Below are positions 18,201 through 26,261 of a stretch of 64,000 nt of DNA, piece by piece (the first letter of the stretch is position 1; each line of letters starts with the position of its first letter). A program made the translations under genes and the position numbers. The notes under the pieces are model-generated. The model searched no databases. It was not told the origin of the DNA and was given only the letters and a program-made list of their open reading frames with translations. The stretch spans positions 1 through 64,000 of the forward strand of contig JBJXHG010000182.1 of NCBI GenBank assembly GCA_046160865.1, in the 5' to 3' direction. The stretch comes from JBJXHG01 sp046160865. GTDB taxonomy: Bacteria; Planctomycetota; UBA1135; GCA-002686595.

Positions 18201-18216
18201 GTCGAGCGCGCTCGAC
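18201..18216. promoter_or_regulatory. perfect 16-bp palindrome between divergent genes
   Basis: GTCGAGCGCGCTCGAC is fully self-complementary and sits in the 84-bp gap between the M24 peptidase and the ECF-sigma fusion gene. It could be an operator. Such GC palindromes also arise by chance in this genome, so the support is limited. Confidence 0.3.
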
Positions 18217-18265
18217 GGTCGCGGCCAACACTTACCCGCCGTGCGGTGTGTAGGGATCCGACGCC

Positions 18266-21073
18266 ATGGATACGGCTGAACCCGTTCGAATCGAGGAGCT
18301 CCTCGCACACGCGAGCTGGCTGCGGCGCCTCGCCGCGAGCCTCGTCCGCGACAATGCGGCGGCGGACGATCTGGTGCAGGACACTTGGATGGCCGCGCTC
18401 GAGCACCCGCCTCACGGCGATGCCCCGGTGCGGCCGTGGCTCGCGCGCATCGCGCGCAATCTCGCGCTCAATCGCCGTCGCGGCGACGCGCGGCGCGCGG
18501 ACCGCGAGAGCTTCGCGAACCTGCAACGCGACACGTCCGCGCCGTCGCCGAGCCGCATCGCGGAGGAGATCGAAGCGCAGCGCACGCTCGCCGATCTCGT
18601 GCTCGCGCTCGACGAGCCGCTCCGCACCACAGTCGTGCTGCGCTACTTCCGCGGGCTCGACGCGAGCGAGATCTCGCGCTTGCAGGGCGTGCCAGCGGGC
18701 ACGGTGCGCTGGCGGCTGAAGCAAGCGCTCGATCGGTTGCGCGGCGAGCTCGACGTCCGATTCGGACGTCGAAACTCGTGGTGCGTCGCGTTCGGAGCCT
18801 TGCTCGCGCGCGACGGCACGACGGCTATCTCGATGGGCACAACGGGTGCAGCCGCAAAGTGCTCCATGGCGCTCGGAGGAACGATCGTGAGCAGCGGAAC
18901 GAAACTCGGGATCGCGGTGGTGCTCGTCGCGATCGGAATCAGTGTGTGGAGCTTCTGGCCCGACGCGACGCACACGAACGCAGAGCTGATTGCAGCCGCG
19001 AGCGGAAGCGAAATCGCGGTCGAAGAGAGCGCGCTCGACGAAACGAGCGCGAATCTCCCGACGACACAGACTCGGCAAACGACCGCGATCGCAGAGCCGG
19101 CGAGCGCGACGAGTCGCGAGCAGCCTGCGCTCGGCGCCCTCGTCGCCATGGACTGCTGCATCGTTGGACGCGTGCGCGATCCCGAGGGTCGTCCGATCGC
19201 AGGAGTGAACGTCAAACCGGGCTTCGATGCAGTCGAGGACGGGATCGTGCTCGACACGCGCCGCAGCCTCGTCACGCGCGCGGAGATCACAACGTCATCG
19301 GATGGGCTCTTCCGCGCGCACGTTCCGGCGGCGACACCGTTGCAGCTCTCGTGCTCGCATCCGGACTACGCGCCGCTGACGAGCGCCTCGCTCTTTGCCG
19401 GCGACACCGTCGAGCTCGTGCTCGACAAGGGTGCGACGCTCGCGGTGAGCGTGCGCGTGAAGAGTGACGGCAAGCCGCTCTCCGGCGCACTCGTGCGCGC
19501 ATCGATCCGCAGCGCAGAGTCGGATGACGCCGATCCGCGCGATGTGTCGAAGCCATGGAGCGCCGAGCTGCGGACGGCTGCCGATGGATCCGCCACGTGG
19601 ACAGTCGTACCCAAGGGCCCGATCCAGATCGTCGTCACCGCCGATGGGTTCGCGAGCGACGACACCGACCTCGACGTGCACGGTTCGGAGCGAGTCGAGG
19701 CCTCGTTCGAGCTGACGCAAGCGGGCGTCTTGAGCGGGATCGTGCGCGACGCAGCGAGCGGCGAGCCGATCGCCGGCGCAACCGTGCAAGGTCGGTATTT
19801 GCAATCGACGAAGACCGATGCGAGCGGAAACTTCCAGCTCGAGATCTTCCCGCTCGACGCGATGACCCGCGAGGTCGTCGCGAAGGCCGCCGGCCACGCT
19901 TCCGCGCACGCGCAAGTCCACTTCGACGAATCCCACCGCAGCGAGCACCTCGAGATCGTGCTGCAGCCGGAGCTCCGCATACGTGGGCGCCTCGTCGACA
20001 ACACGGGACACGGCGTGCCACGTGCGTCGCTCGCATGCCGTGGCACCGTGTCGACGCAGCCGTTCGTGTCGACGTTCGTCGATACCCACGCGACGAGCGA
20101 CGCAGATGGACGGTTCGAGCTCGGCGGCTTGACGAAGGCCGTGTACCGCTTGATCGCGCGCGCGGCGGACTTCGGACCAACCGTGACGATCGTCGATGCG
20201 ACAGTCGCAACCGAGTCCGTTCTCGACATCGGCAACCTCGTGGTGACGTCACCGAGCGCAATCGACGGCACCGTCGAAGACATGTCCGGGAACACGAGCG
20301 AACTCGTCGTTCGACTTCACCTCGCGAACAACGGGCGTGACGACACGAGCGCGCTGAGTCACCTGAGCACGACGAGACCGGACGCGATGGGCCGCTTCGC
20401 ATTCGTGCGGCTTCCCGCCGGACGTTTCGAGCTCGAGCTCGTGCGCGTTCACGATCTCGATCGCGGCGTGGAGGAGCGGACGCTCGCGTCGACGACGGTC
20501 GAGCTCGGCGCAGGCGAAACGCGCCGCGACCTCGTCTTGCGCAACGGCTCGGCCACGATCGAAGGTCTCGTCGTATCGCCCGACGGCTCGCGTGAATTCG
20601 TCGTGCAGCTCTCCGGCGGATCGTTCGACGCCGCGGCTGTTCGAACGGAGACGGACGGGGAAGGACGCTTCCGCTTCTGGGTCGATGGCGTCGGTCCGTT
20701 CCGTCTGTCGGTCACCGATCCGCGCCTCTTCTGCGCGCCGAAGACGATCGACGGCGTGCAGTCCGGTGACCGGGAGCTGCGAGTGGAGCTCGAGCACTTC
20801 CGCTCGACGCACGTGATCCGCGGCCGAGTCGTGCAGGCCTCCGGCGAACCCGTGAGCGAAGCGTATGTGTCGTTCACCGACACGACGACTGGACAGCGGC
20901 TCGGACGCGTCGCGCTGCCGGATGAACAGGGTCGCTTCGAGATGAAAGATCTACGGGACGTCGCTTACGACTTGGAGCTGCTCGACATGAAGAGTCTGTA
21001 TCTGCCGCTGAAAATCGCCGGCGTGAGGCCAGGTGGCGCAGATGTGGAGATGCAGCTCGTGCCGCGGAGGTGA
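18266..21073 (+). CDS. ECF sigma factor fused to a transmembrane helix and about seven carboxypeptidase-regulatory-like repeats
   Basis: This single 935-residue open frame joins a cytoplasmic transcription factor to an extracytoplasmic array. Residues 1-80 are sigma region 2 (NAAADDLVQDTWMAALEH, VRPWLARIARNLALNRRR). Residues about 110-165 are region 4 (LDASEISRLQGVPAGTVRWR). After a 45-residue linker, residues about 212-232 form one membrane helix (LGIAVVLVAIGISVWSFW). The remaining 700 residues hold about seven CarboxypepD_reg-like units, with openings such as GRVRDPEGRPIAGVNV, GIVRDAASGEPIAGATV and GRVVQASGEPVSEAYV. AGGGA lies 10 bases before the ATG. I infer a one-protein surface sensor in which the tethered sigma domain is released or exposed on a signal. 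No frame break or duplicated start suggests two genes. Confidence 0.85.
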   Translation: MDTAEPVRIEELLAHASWLRRLAASLVRDNAAADDLVQDTWMAALEHPPHGDAPVRPWLARIARNLALNRRRGDARRADRESFANLQRDTSAPSPSRIAEEIEAQRTLADLVLALDEPLRTTVVLRYFRGLDASEISRLQGVPAGTVRWRLKQALDRLRGELDVRFGRRNSWCVAFGALLARDGTTAISMGTTGAAAKCSMALGGTIVSSGTKLGIAVVLVAIGISVWSFWPDATHTNAELIAAASGSEIAVEESALDETSANLPTTQTRQTTAIAEPASATSREQPALGALVAMDCCIVGRVRDPEGRPIAGVNVKPGFDAVEDGIVLDTRRSLVTRAEITTSSDGLFRAHVPAATPLQLSCSHPDYAPLTSASLFAGDTVELVLDKGATLAVSVRVKSDGKPLSGALVRASIRSAESDDADPRDVSKPWSAELRTAADGSATWTVVPKGPIQIVVTADGFASDDTDLDVHGSERVEASFELTQAGVLSGIVRDAASGEPIAGATVQGRYLQSTKTDASGNFQLEIFPLDAMTREVVAKAAGHASAHAQVHFDESHRSEHLEIVLQPELRIRGRLVDNTGHGVPRASLACRGTVSTQPFVSTFVDTHATSDADGRFELGGLTKAVYRLIARAADFGPTVTIVDATVATESVLDIGNLVVTSPSAIDGTVEDMSGNTSELVVRLHLANNGRDDTSALSHLSTTRPDAMGRFAFVRLPAGRFELELVRVHDLDRGVEERTLASTTVELGAGETRRDLVLRNGSATIEGLVVSPDGSREFVVQLSGGSFDAAAVRTETDGEGRFRFWVDGVGPFRLSVTDPRLFCAPKTIDGVQSGDRELRVELEHFRSTHVIRGRVVQASGEPVSEAYVSFTDTTTGQRLGRVALPDEQGRFEMKDLRDVAYDLELLDMKSLYLPLKIAGVRPGGADVEMQLVPRR

Positions 21074-21094
21074 CATCCTCGGATCGGCCGCGCT

Positions 21095-21676
21095 TCACGG
21101 CGCGCGGAAGAGGGACTTGCCTTCGGTGTCACGCAGCTCGAGCGTCGCGGCGTCTTCGCCGGCGCCAATTTCGACGAGCGGTCGTTGTCCCATTCGTGTG
21201 ATTTGCATGCCCGCCCAACCTTCTGCGATCCCGAGGGAAAGGGTCGCGTCGTCCCCCTGCGATGCGGAGAACACACCCCCACGTTCGAGCGCGCGCACCG
21301 TCGTCACGCCGTAGGTCGAGTCGTCGTTCGCTCCGGCTTCGAGATGGAGGAGGACGCAGGTCTCGAGCTCGTCCGTTCCTTCGTGTTCCGCTTCGAGCCT
21401 CGTCAAGAACGCGAAGTCCTCGCCGTCTTCGTTCGAGAGCGCGAGCGCCGGCGCGCCCCAATGCCATTCGCTCGTGAGCATCGCCACGACGTTGCCTTTC
21501 GCGTCGACCGCTTCGAACCGTCGCGCGCGAACGACGTCGGACGGTGCGACGCGTGCTGCCGCGCATCCGAGGACCACGAGCACGCCCGAGAGCGCGAGCA
21601 GCCACCGCTGCTGACGTCGACTCGTCGCCGAAAGACGTTCGACCTCTGCCACCAAGCTCACGACTTCCGGATCCAT
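21095..21676 (-). CDS. single-pass membrane protein of unknown function
   Basis: A 193-residue protein I do not recognise. The ATG at 21676 is preferred over one at 21730 because AGGAGG stands five bases before it. Residues 1-20 form a short cytoplasmic helix (DPEVVSLVAEVERLSATSRR), followed by a membrane segment at about 25-40 (WLLALSGVLVVLGCAA). An extracytoplasmic beta-rich domain starts with RRFEAVDAKGNVVAML. Pairs such as LSNEDGEDFAFL and LELRDTEGKSLF look like repeated short beta hairpins. It converges on the ECF-sigma fusion gene and ends 21 bp from it. A structural or lipocalin-like role is possible, but I cannot assign one. Confidence 0.6.
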   Translation of the reverse strand: MDPEVVSLVAEVERLSATSRRQQRWLLALSGVLVVLGCAAARVAPSDVVRARRFEAVDAKGNVVAMLTSEWHWGAPALALSNEDGEDFAFLTRLEAEHEGTDELETCVLLHLEAGANDDSTYGVTTVRALERGGVFSASQGDDATLSLGIAEGWAGMQITRMGQRPLVEIGAGEDAATLELRDTEGKSLFRAP

Positions 21677-21815
21677 GTCGTCCTCCTGCGCACTCTTCGC
21701 TGCGTCGTTGTTCGCGACCAGCCTAGCCATTCACTGACACGAGACGTGCGCGCCTTCGCGGCGATCGACGGAGATCCTGGACACGAAGAGCGCGACTTGG
21801 CCCGATGAGCCCGCC

Positions 21816-22601
21816 GTGCTCATCACCTCTCCCCTCCTCGACGGCCGACTCGTCCGCCGCTACAAGCGCTTCCTCGCCGATGTCGAGCTCGCGGACGGCA
21901 CGACGATCACGGCGCACTGTCCGAATCCGGGCAGCATGGAGAGCTGCTGCGAGATCGGCGCGCGCGTCATCCTGCGCGACAGCCAGGACGAGACGCGCAA
22001 GCTGCGTACGACGCTGCAGACGATCGAGATCGGCGGGCACTGGGTGAACGTCGACACCGCGCTGCCGAACGCCGTCGTCGCGGAAGCGATCGCGGCGGGC
22101 GAGATCGCCGAGCTCGCGGGCTACACGAGCGCGCGCCGCGAGGTGAAGTACGGTACGTCGAGCCGCATCGATCTCCTGCTCGAAGCACCAGATCGACCGC
22201 GGTGCTTCGTCGAGGTGAAGAACGCGACGCTGCGACGCGGGACACGCGCGCTCTTCCCCGACGCGGTGACGGAGCGCGGCAAGAAGCACCTCGACGAGCT
22301 CGTGCGCGTCGTCGAGAACGGCGAGCGCGCCGTCATGTTCTTCTTCGTCAGCCGCGCCGACGTCGAGGTCTTCGCTCCGGCGGACGAGATCGACCCGGCG
22401 TACGGTGCCATGCTGCGGCAGGCGGTCGGAGCGGGTGTCGAGGCGCTCGCCTATGTCGCGCGCGTCGAGCCGGCGTCGATCGAGATCGGAGAGCGGCTCG
22501 AAATCGACCTCTCGTTCACCGCCGTCGATCGCGACGTGCTCGCGCACTCCTTGCAGAAGCGAAACGCGCGGCGCGGTCCCGCGCGCAGCGAGTCGCGCTA
22601 G
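21816..22601 (+). CDS. sfsA: SfsA family protein (sugar fermentation stimulation protein A homologue)
   Basis: This is a 261-residue SfsA-family protein. Conserved blocks are present in order: RYKRFLADVELADG, AHCPNPGSMESCCEIG, VNVDTALPNAVVAEAI, SRIDLLLE, CFVEVKNATLRRG, FPDAVTERGKKHLDEL and FFFVSRADVEVFAPADEID. The central SRxDxLL and VEVKN motifs resemble a PD-(D/E)XK nuclease core. The biochemical activity of the family remains uncertain. The start is GTG at 21816. A nearby ATG at 21805 is in a different frame. A UUCG hairpin follows the stop. Confidence 0.93.
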   Translation: MLITSPLLDGRLVRRYKRFLADVELADGTTITAHCPNPGSMESCCEIGARVILRDSQDETRKLRTTLQTIEIGGHWVNVDTALPNAVVAEAIAAGEIAELAGYTSARREVKYGTSSRIDLLLEAPDRPRCFVEVKNATLRRGTRALFPDAVTERGKKHLDELVRVVENGERAVMFFFVSRADVEVFAPADEIDPAYGAMLRQAVGAGVEALAYVARVEPASIEIGERLEIDLSFTAVDRDVLAHSLQKRNARRGPARSESR

Positions 22602-22612
22602 AGTCGCGATCT

Positions 22613-22630
22613 GCGCGCATTCGTGCGCGC
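22613..22630 (+). terminator. 7-bp UUCG hairpin after sfsA
   Basis: GCGCGCA (22613-22619), loop TTCG, TGCGCGC (22624-22630), 12 bp after the sfsA stop and 13 bp before the next start codon. There is no T tract, so it may instead be a leader or mRNA-stabilising element. Confidence 0.35.
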
Positions 22631-22643
22631 CCGCGTAGATCGC

Positions 22644-23762
22644 ATGAAGTCGCTCCTGCTTACCGCTCTGCTCTTCGCCTCCGCCGGCGACGACACGTCG
22701 GTTCGCGCTCAGCTCCAGACGAAGCTCGACGCGCTGCGAACGACGAGCGGCTTTCCTGGCGCGACGCTCGGCGTCGCGCTCGAGGACGGCTCGTCGTTCG
22801 GACTCGCGACGGGACTTTCGGACATCGAGAAGAAGCGTCCGATGCAGGCGAATGATCTCCTGCTCGCCGGCAGCGTCGGCAAGACGTTCGTGGCGGCGGT
22901 CGCGTTCCAGCTCGTGCACGAGAAGAAGCTGGATCTCGACGCCAAGGTCGCGACGCACCTCGGCGCAGAACCTTGGTTCGCGCGTCTTCCCAACGCGCAC
23001 GACATCACCGTGCGCATGTCGCTCGGCCACACGAGCGGGCTCGTGCGCTACGAGTTCGATTCGCGCTTCCTGGCCGACCTCACGCGCGAGCCGGATCGCG
23101 TATGGAAGCCCGAAGAGCTCGTCGCGTACTTGCTCGACACGCAGGCGCCATTCGCCGCGGGCAAGGGTTGGGACTACTCCGACACGAACTACATCGTGCT
23201 CGGGATGATCGTCGAGCGCGTCTGCGGCGCGAAGCTCTACGACGAGATCGCACGCCGCATCCTCGGGCCGCTCGAGCTCACCCGCATCGTGCCGTCGGAT
23301 CGACGCACGCTCCCCGGGCTCTCGCAGGGCTATGCGGGCGACGGCAATCCGTTCGGCGGCGTCGACGCGATGCTCGCGGACGGACGCATGGCCATCAATC
23401 CGCAGTTCGAATGGGCGGGTGGCGGCTACGCGACGTGCGCCGAGGATCTCGCGCGTTGGATGCGCGCATTCCACACCGGGCGCGCGTGCGACGCGGGTCT
23501 TCTCGCGGAAGCGCGCATCGGCGTCGATGCACCGCTGCTCGGCAGCGGCATGAAATACGGCCTCGGCGTGATCGTGTGGAGCTCGCCGATCGGCCCGGCA
23601 TTCGGCCACAGCGGCTACTTCCCCGGCTACCGCACCGAGGCGTACTACTTCGCGGAGCGCAAGGTCGCGCTCGCGCTGCAGATCAACACGAGCAGCAATG
23701 CACGGCTTGCACGCGCCCCGCGCACGATGCTCGCCGAGCTCGCGGCGGCATTCGCAGATTGA
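22644..23762 (+). CDS. secreted beta-lactamase-family serine hydrolase
   Basis: This is a 372-residue protein with a short signal peptide (residues 1-14, MKSLLLTALLFASA) and a penicillin-binding/class C beta-lactamase fold. The nucleophile and base are Ser77 and Lys80 in GSVGK. The second motif is Tyr178-Ser-Asp in YSDTNYIVLG, where the usual Y-x-N has Asp in the third position, a variant common among esterase or peptidase members. The loop FGHSGYFPGY near the C-terminus supplies the third motif (HSG). The family covers esterases, D-aminopeptidases and carboxypeptidases, so the substrate cannot be named. The ATG at 22644 is preferred over GTG 22623 because it begins the signal peptide. Confidence 0.85.
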   Translation: MKSLLLTALLFASAGDDTSVRAQLQTKLDALRTTSGFPGATLGVALEDGSSFGLATGLSDIEKKRPMQANDLLLAGSVGKTFVAAVAFQLVHEKKLDLDAKVATHLGAEPWFARLPNAHDITVRMSLGHTSGLVRYEFDSRFLADLTREPDRVWKPEELVAYLLDTQAPFAAGKGWDYSDTNYIVLGMIVERVCGAKLYDEIARRILGPLELTRIVPSDRRTLPGLSQGYAGDGNPFGGVDAMLADGRMAINPQFEWAGGGYATCAEDLARWMRAFHTGRACDAGLLAEARIGVDAPLLGSGMKYGLGVIVWSSPIGPAFGHSGYFPGYRTEAYYFAERKVALALQINTSSNARLARAPRTMLAELAAAFAD

Positions 23763-23821
23763 CCACGCACGCACCGAGCCCGAACCCGGAGCTCTCGGTT
23801 ACGATGCGATGACTCGGCCGC

Positions 23822-24520
23822 ATGCGACTCGCCCTCTTCGATCTCGACAATACGTTGCTCTCGGCCGACAGCGACCTCGAATGGAGCGAGCTCCTGGCCG
23901 AGGACGGAGCGATGGACGTCGAGGAAGTACGCCAGTTCCACCGCGACTACCACGCCGGGACGCTCGACATCGAGCGCTTCTATCGCGTGCAGCTCGCGCC
24001 GCTGGCGCGCGAGCCGATGGAGCGCTTGCTCGCATGGCGCGAGCGCTTTCTCTCGCAGCGCATCCTGCCGCGCCTCTCACCGCGCGGCCGCACGCTCGTC
24101 GACGGGCACCGGCGCGCCGGTCACGAGCTCGTGCTGATCACCGCGACGAATCAGTTCTTCACCGAGCCGATCGCCGCCGAGCTCGGCATTCCGAATCTCG
24201 TGTGCACGCACGCGCAGATGCAGGGCGGCCGCTTCACCGGCCGCGTCGAGGGCACGCCGTGCTATCGCGCGGGCAAGATCGAGCACCTCGAGCGCTGGTT
24301 GCGCGCGCGCGGATCGTCACGCGCGGCGCTGCGCGAGAGTTGGTTCTACTCCGATTCGCACAACGACGTGCCGCTCCTGGCGGTCGTCGATCATCCCGTT
24401 TGCGTCGATCCCGACGCGAAGCTCGCGCGCGTGGCGGCCGAGCGCGGGTGGCGGGTGATTTCGCTGCGAACGCCCGCCGAGGCGTCCGAAACGCTCCGAT
24501 CGAGCACGAAATCGGGCTAG
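23822..24520 (+). CDS. HAD-superfamily IB phosphatase (phosphoserine-phosphatase-like)
   Basis: This 232-residue cytoplasmic phosphatase has all four HAD motifs: DLDNTLL with the nucleophile Asp7 and acid/base Asp9, LITAT for motif II, a lysine in CYRAGKIEHL for motif III, and YSDSHNDVPLL for motif IV. The helical cap inserted after motif I (about residues 15-85) identifies subclass IB, which contains SerB and many other small-phosphoester phosphatases. The substrate cannot be read from the sequence. The stop codon is TAG, with TA from the target and G from the first base of the inverted-repeat element that follows. Removing the element would give TAA at the same place. Confidence 0.88.
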   Translation: MRLALFDLDNTLLSADSDLEWSELLAEDGAMDVEEVRQFHRDYHAGTLDIERFYRVQLAPLAREPMERLLAWRERFLSQRILPRLSPRGRTLVDGHRRAGHELVLITATNQFFTEPIAAELGIPNLVCTHAQMQGGRFTGRVEGTPCYRAGKIEHLERWLRARGSSRAALRESWFYSDSHNDVPLLAVVDHPVCVDPDAKLARVAAERGWRVISLRTPAEASETLRSSTKSG

Positions 24521-24697
24521 CCCGCAGTTCTCACCACGCCGTGAGCGAAACGGTGCAAGTGTCGGTGGATGCAAGTCGAGCGACCGAGCGCACCGGAGGC
24601 GACCTGGTAAGGTCGCCGAGGAACGCGACCGAGCTCGACGCCGCAGACGCCGGCAATTGCGCCGTTGCAGCCGCGGTGTGGTGAGAAATGCGGGCTA
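24518..24697. mobile_element. MITE-like element with 20-bp terminal inverted repeats (about 180 bp)
   Basis: TAGCCCGCAGTTCTCACCAC (24518-24537) and GTGGTGAGAAATGCGGGCTA (24678-24697) are inverted copies matching at 19 of 20 positions. Both outer ends are TA, consistent with a TA target duplication as in IS630/mariner-type elements. The interior has no coding potential. It holds the hairpin GGCGACC-TGGTAA-GGTCGCC (24598-24617). Insertion fell on the stop codon of the HAD gene. The alternative is a roughly 180-nt structured RNA with a long closing stem. I favour a non-autonomous transposable element because the repeats run to TA at both ends. Confidence 0.65.
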
Positions 24698-24769
24698 AGA
24701 GCGCCCTGCGCACGCTCGCTCGACGGATTCGGGCGGCACGGCGAGGATAGGATTTAGGGAGTTTGCCCT

Positions 24770-25195
24770 TTGGAACGCACGATCCGACGTTGGGAGGACG
24801 AGTTCGCCTTCGACGGACGGCTGTTCCTCCACGCATTCGGCGGCGCGGCCGGCAACGCGATCTTCTACGTGGCCTGGGCGACGTACTGGCTGCCGGCGGG
24901 CGACGAAGCGCGCCGGCTCGGGTTGCGCGCCCTGCTCGACCCGTCGATCGCGATCGCGCTCGTCCCGATCGTGATCGGCGCGACCGCGCTCGCGTTCTAC
25001 GCGGGTCGCTTCCTGCTCCGGCGGACGAACCTGCGCGTGTCCGGCTTCCTCGTCCACGGCGCAGTCAGCGGCGTCATCGCCGCGGGCACGCCCGTGCTGC
25101 ACTGGCGCGTGATCCCGATCGCGGTCGTCGCGATGATCTCCGCGATGGTGCTCTGCCGGCTGACGATGGACCGGTCCGATCCCTCGAAGCGCTGA
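24770..25195 (+). CDS. small multi-pass membrane protein of unknown function
   Basis: A 141-residue protein not assigned to a known family. The proposed start is TTG at 24770, with AGGGA nine bases upstream. No ATG or GTG is available early in the frame. Hydrophobic stretches lie at about residues 25-40 (FGGAAGNAIFYVAWATYWL), 57-76 (AIALVPIVIGATALAFYAG), 88-105 and 108-128, giving three or four helices, with a charged N-terminus and tail. It follows the MITE-like element and converges on a gene for another membrane protein. The modest start evidence keeps confidence moderate. Confidence 0.55.
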   Translation: MERTIRRWEDEFAFDGRLFLHAFGGAAGNAIFYVAWATYWLPAGDEARRLGLRALLDPSIAIALVPIVIGATALAFYAGRFLLRRTNLRVSGFLVHGAVSGVIAAGTPVLHWRVIPIAVVAMISAMVLCRLTMDRSDPSKR

Positions 25196-25229
25196 GCGAG
25201 CGGTCGGCGCGCGACGGCGTCACGACGAC

Positions 25230-26261
25230 TCACATCGACATGCCGTACTCGTCGCCGCCGAGCGGATAGCGCGGTCCATCCGGCGGACCGAAGCTCTCCT
25301 TCCACGGATCCGGTCGCGAGATCGGTCGCACCACGGCCCGGCTCGTCGCGACCGCAGCGTGATACCGCGCTCCGCGCAACACGACGCGCCAGCCCAGCGC
25401 GAGCACACCCAGCGCGAGGAGTAGCCCGACGCCGGCGAGGCTGGGCTCGCTGGCGATGCGCGCTTCGACCGAGCGCGCGAAGTAGCTCGTGACGCCGAGG
25501 AGCAGCAGCTCGACCGCGAACAGCGCGAGCATCGGCCGCAGCGTTCGCAGCGGATGGCAAATGAGCGTGAACATGGAGCACAGCCCGGCCCACACCGCGG
25601 AGGACGTGTCGTGCAGCGCGATCCGCGTGCGCGTGAAGTCGCCCCACGTGAGCACGAGTCCGAACGACGCGAAGTACAAGAGCGACTGGGTCATGCGCAG
25701 CGCGTGGACCGTGCGCTCGGACGCGAGCGTCTCCAGCCGTTCGAAGTCGGACGGAGGCACGCCCATCGCCCACTCGAGCACGATTTGCTTCCACGGCATC
25801 CCGTACACGGTCCACGTCACGAGCGAGAGCGCGACCGCCGTGAACAGGAACACGCGCAGAAACCGGAAGAAGTAGCGCGCTCCGCCGAGGAAGAAGCGCT
25901 GCAACGACTCGCCGCGCGTGCGCTCCAGGACTACCTGCAACCAACCGCCCGCGCAGAAGCAGCCGAGCAAAATGGAGAGCAGCGCGAGCACGGCTCCGAT
26001 CTGTCCCGTCGTCGAGTCCAAGAGCTCCAGCGCGCGCTTGTGATCGAACCGGAACACCGTGTCGAGGTTCGCGAAGAGGCTGCCCGGCGCGTAGCGGTTC
26101 TTCGTCGCGCTGCTCATCCACTGGTGGAAGACGAGCGCCGGCGCCACCGCGAGCAAGAGTTCGCACGTCCAGATCGCGAGCCAGATCGGCGGTCGCCCAA
26201 GCGTCGCGCGCAGCGCGCCGAGCGCGATGCCGCGACGTGCGGGGAGCTCGGGTTCAGCCAC
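25230..26261 (-). CDS. multi-pass integral membrane protein, second gene of M1 peptidase operon
   Basis: A 343-residue protein with about five or six predicted helices. The clearest are IWLAIWTCELLLAVAPALVF, IGAVLALLSILLGCFCAGGW, FRVFLFTAVALSLVTWTVYG-like, PMLALFAVELLLLGVTSYF and GVGLLLALGVLALGWRVVL. The C-terminus is proline- and glycine-rich and likely cytoplasmic. Its GTG start at 26261 overlaps the M1 peptidase stop by 8 bases, so translation is coupled. The layout is reminiscent of transporter-associated or membrane-stress proteins, but no signature motif was found and I assign no function. Confidence 0.7.
   Translation of the reverse strand: MAEPELPARRGIALGALRATLGRPPIWLAIWTCELLLAVAPALVFHQWMSSATKNRYAPGSLFANLDTVFRFDHKRALELLDSTTGQIGAVLALLSILLGCFCAGGWLQVVLERTRGESLQRFFLGGARYFFRFLRVFLFTAVALSLVTWTVYGMPWKQIVLEWAMGVPPSDFERLETLASERTVHALRMTQSLLYFASFGLVLTWGDFTRTRIALHDTSSAVWAGLCSMFTLICHPLRTLRPMLALFAVELLLLGVTSYFARSVEARIASEPSLAGVGLLLALGVLALGWRVVLRGARYHAAVATSRAVVRPISRPDPWKESFGPPDGPRYPLGGDEYGMSM

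Noticed and set aside
24518..24697. 6S-like small RNA
   Set aside because: Length and closing stem are compatible, but inverted ends run nearly perfectly to TA at both boundaries and split a stop codon, which fits a mobile element better. Kept as an alternative in the finding.
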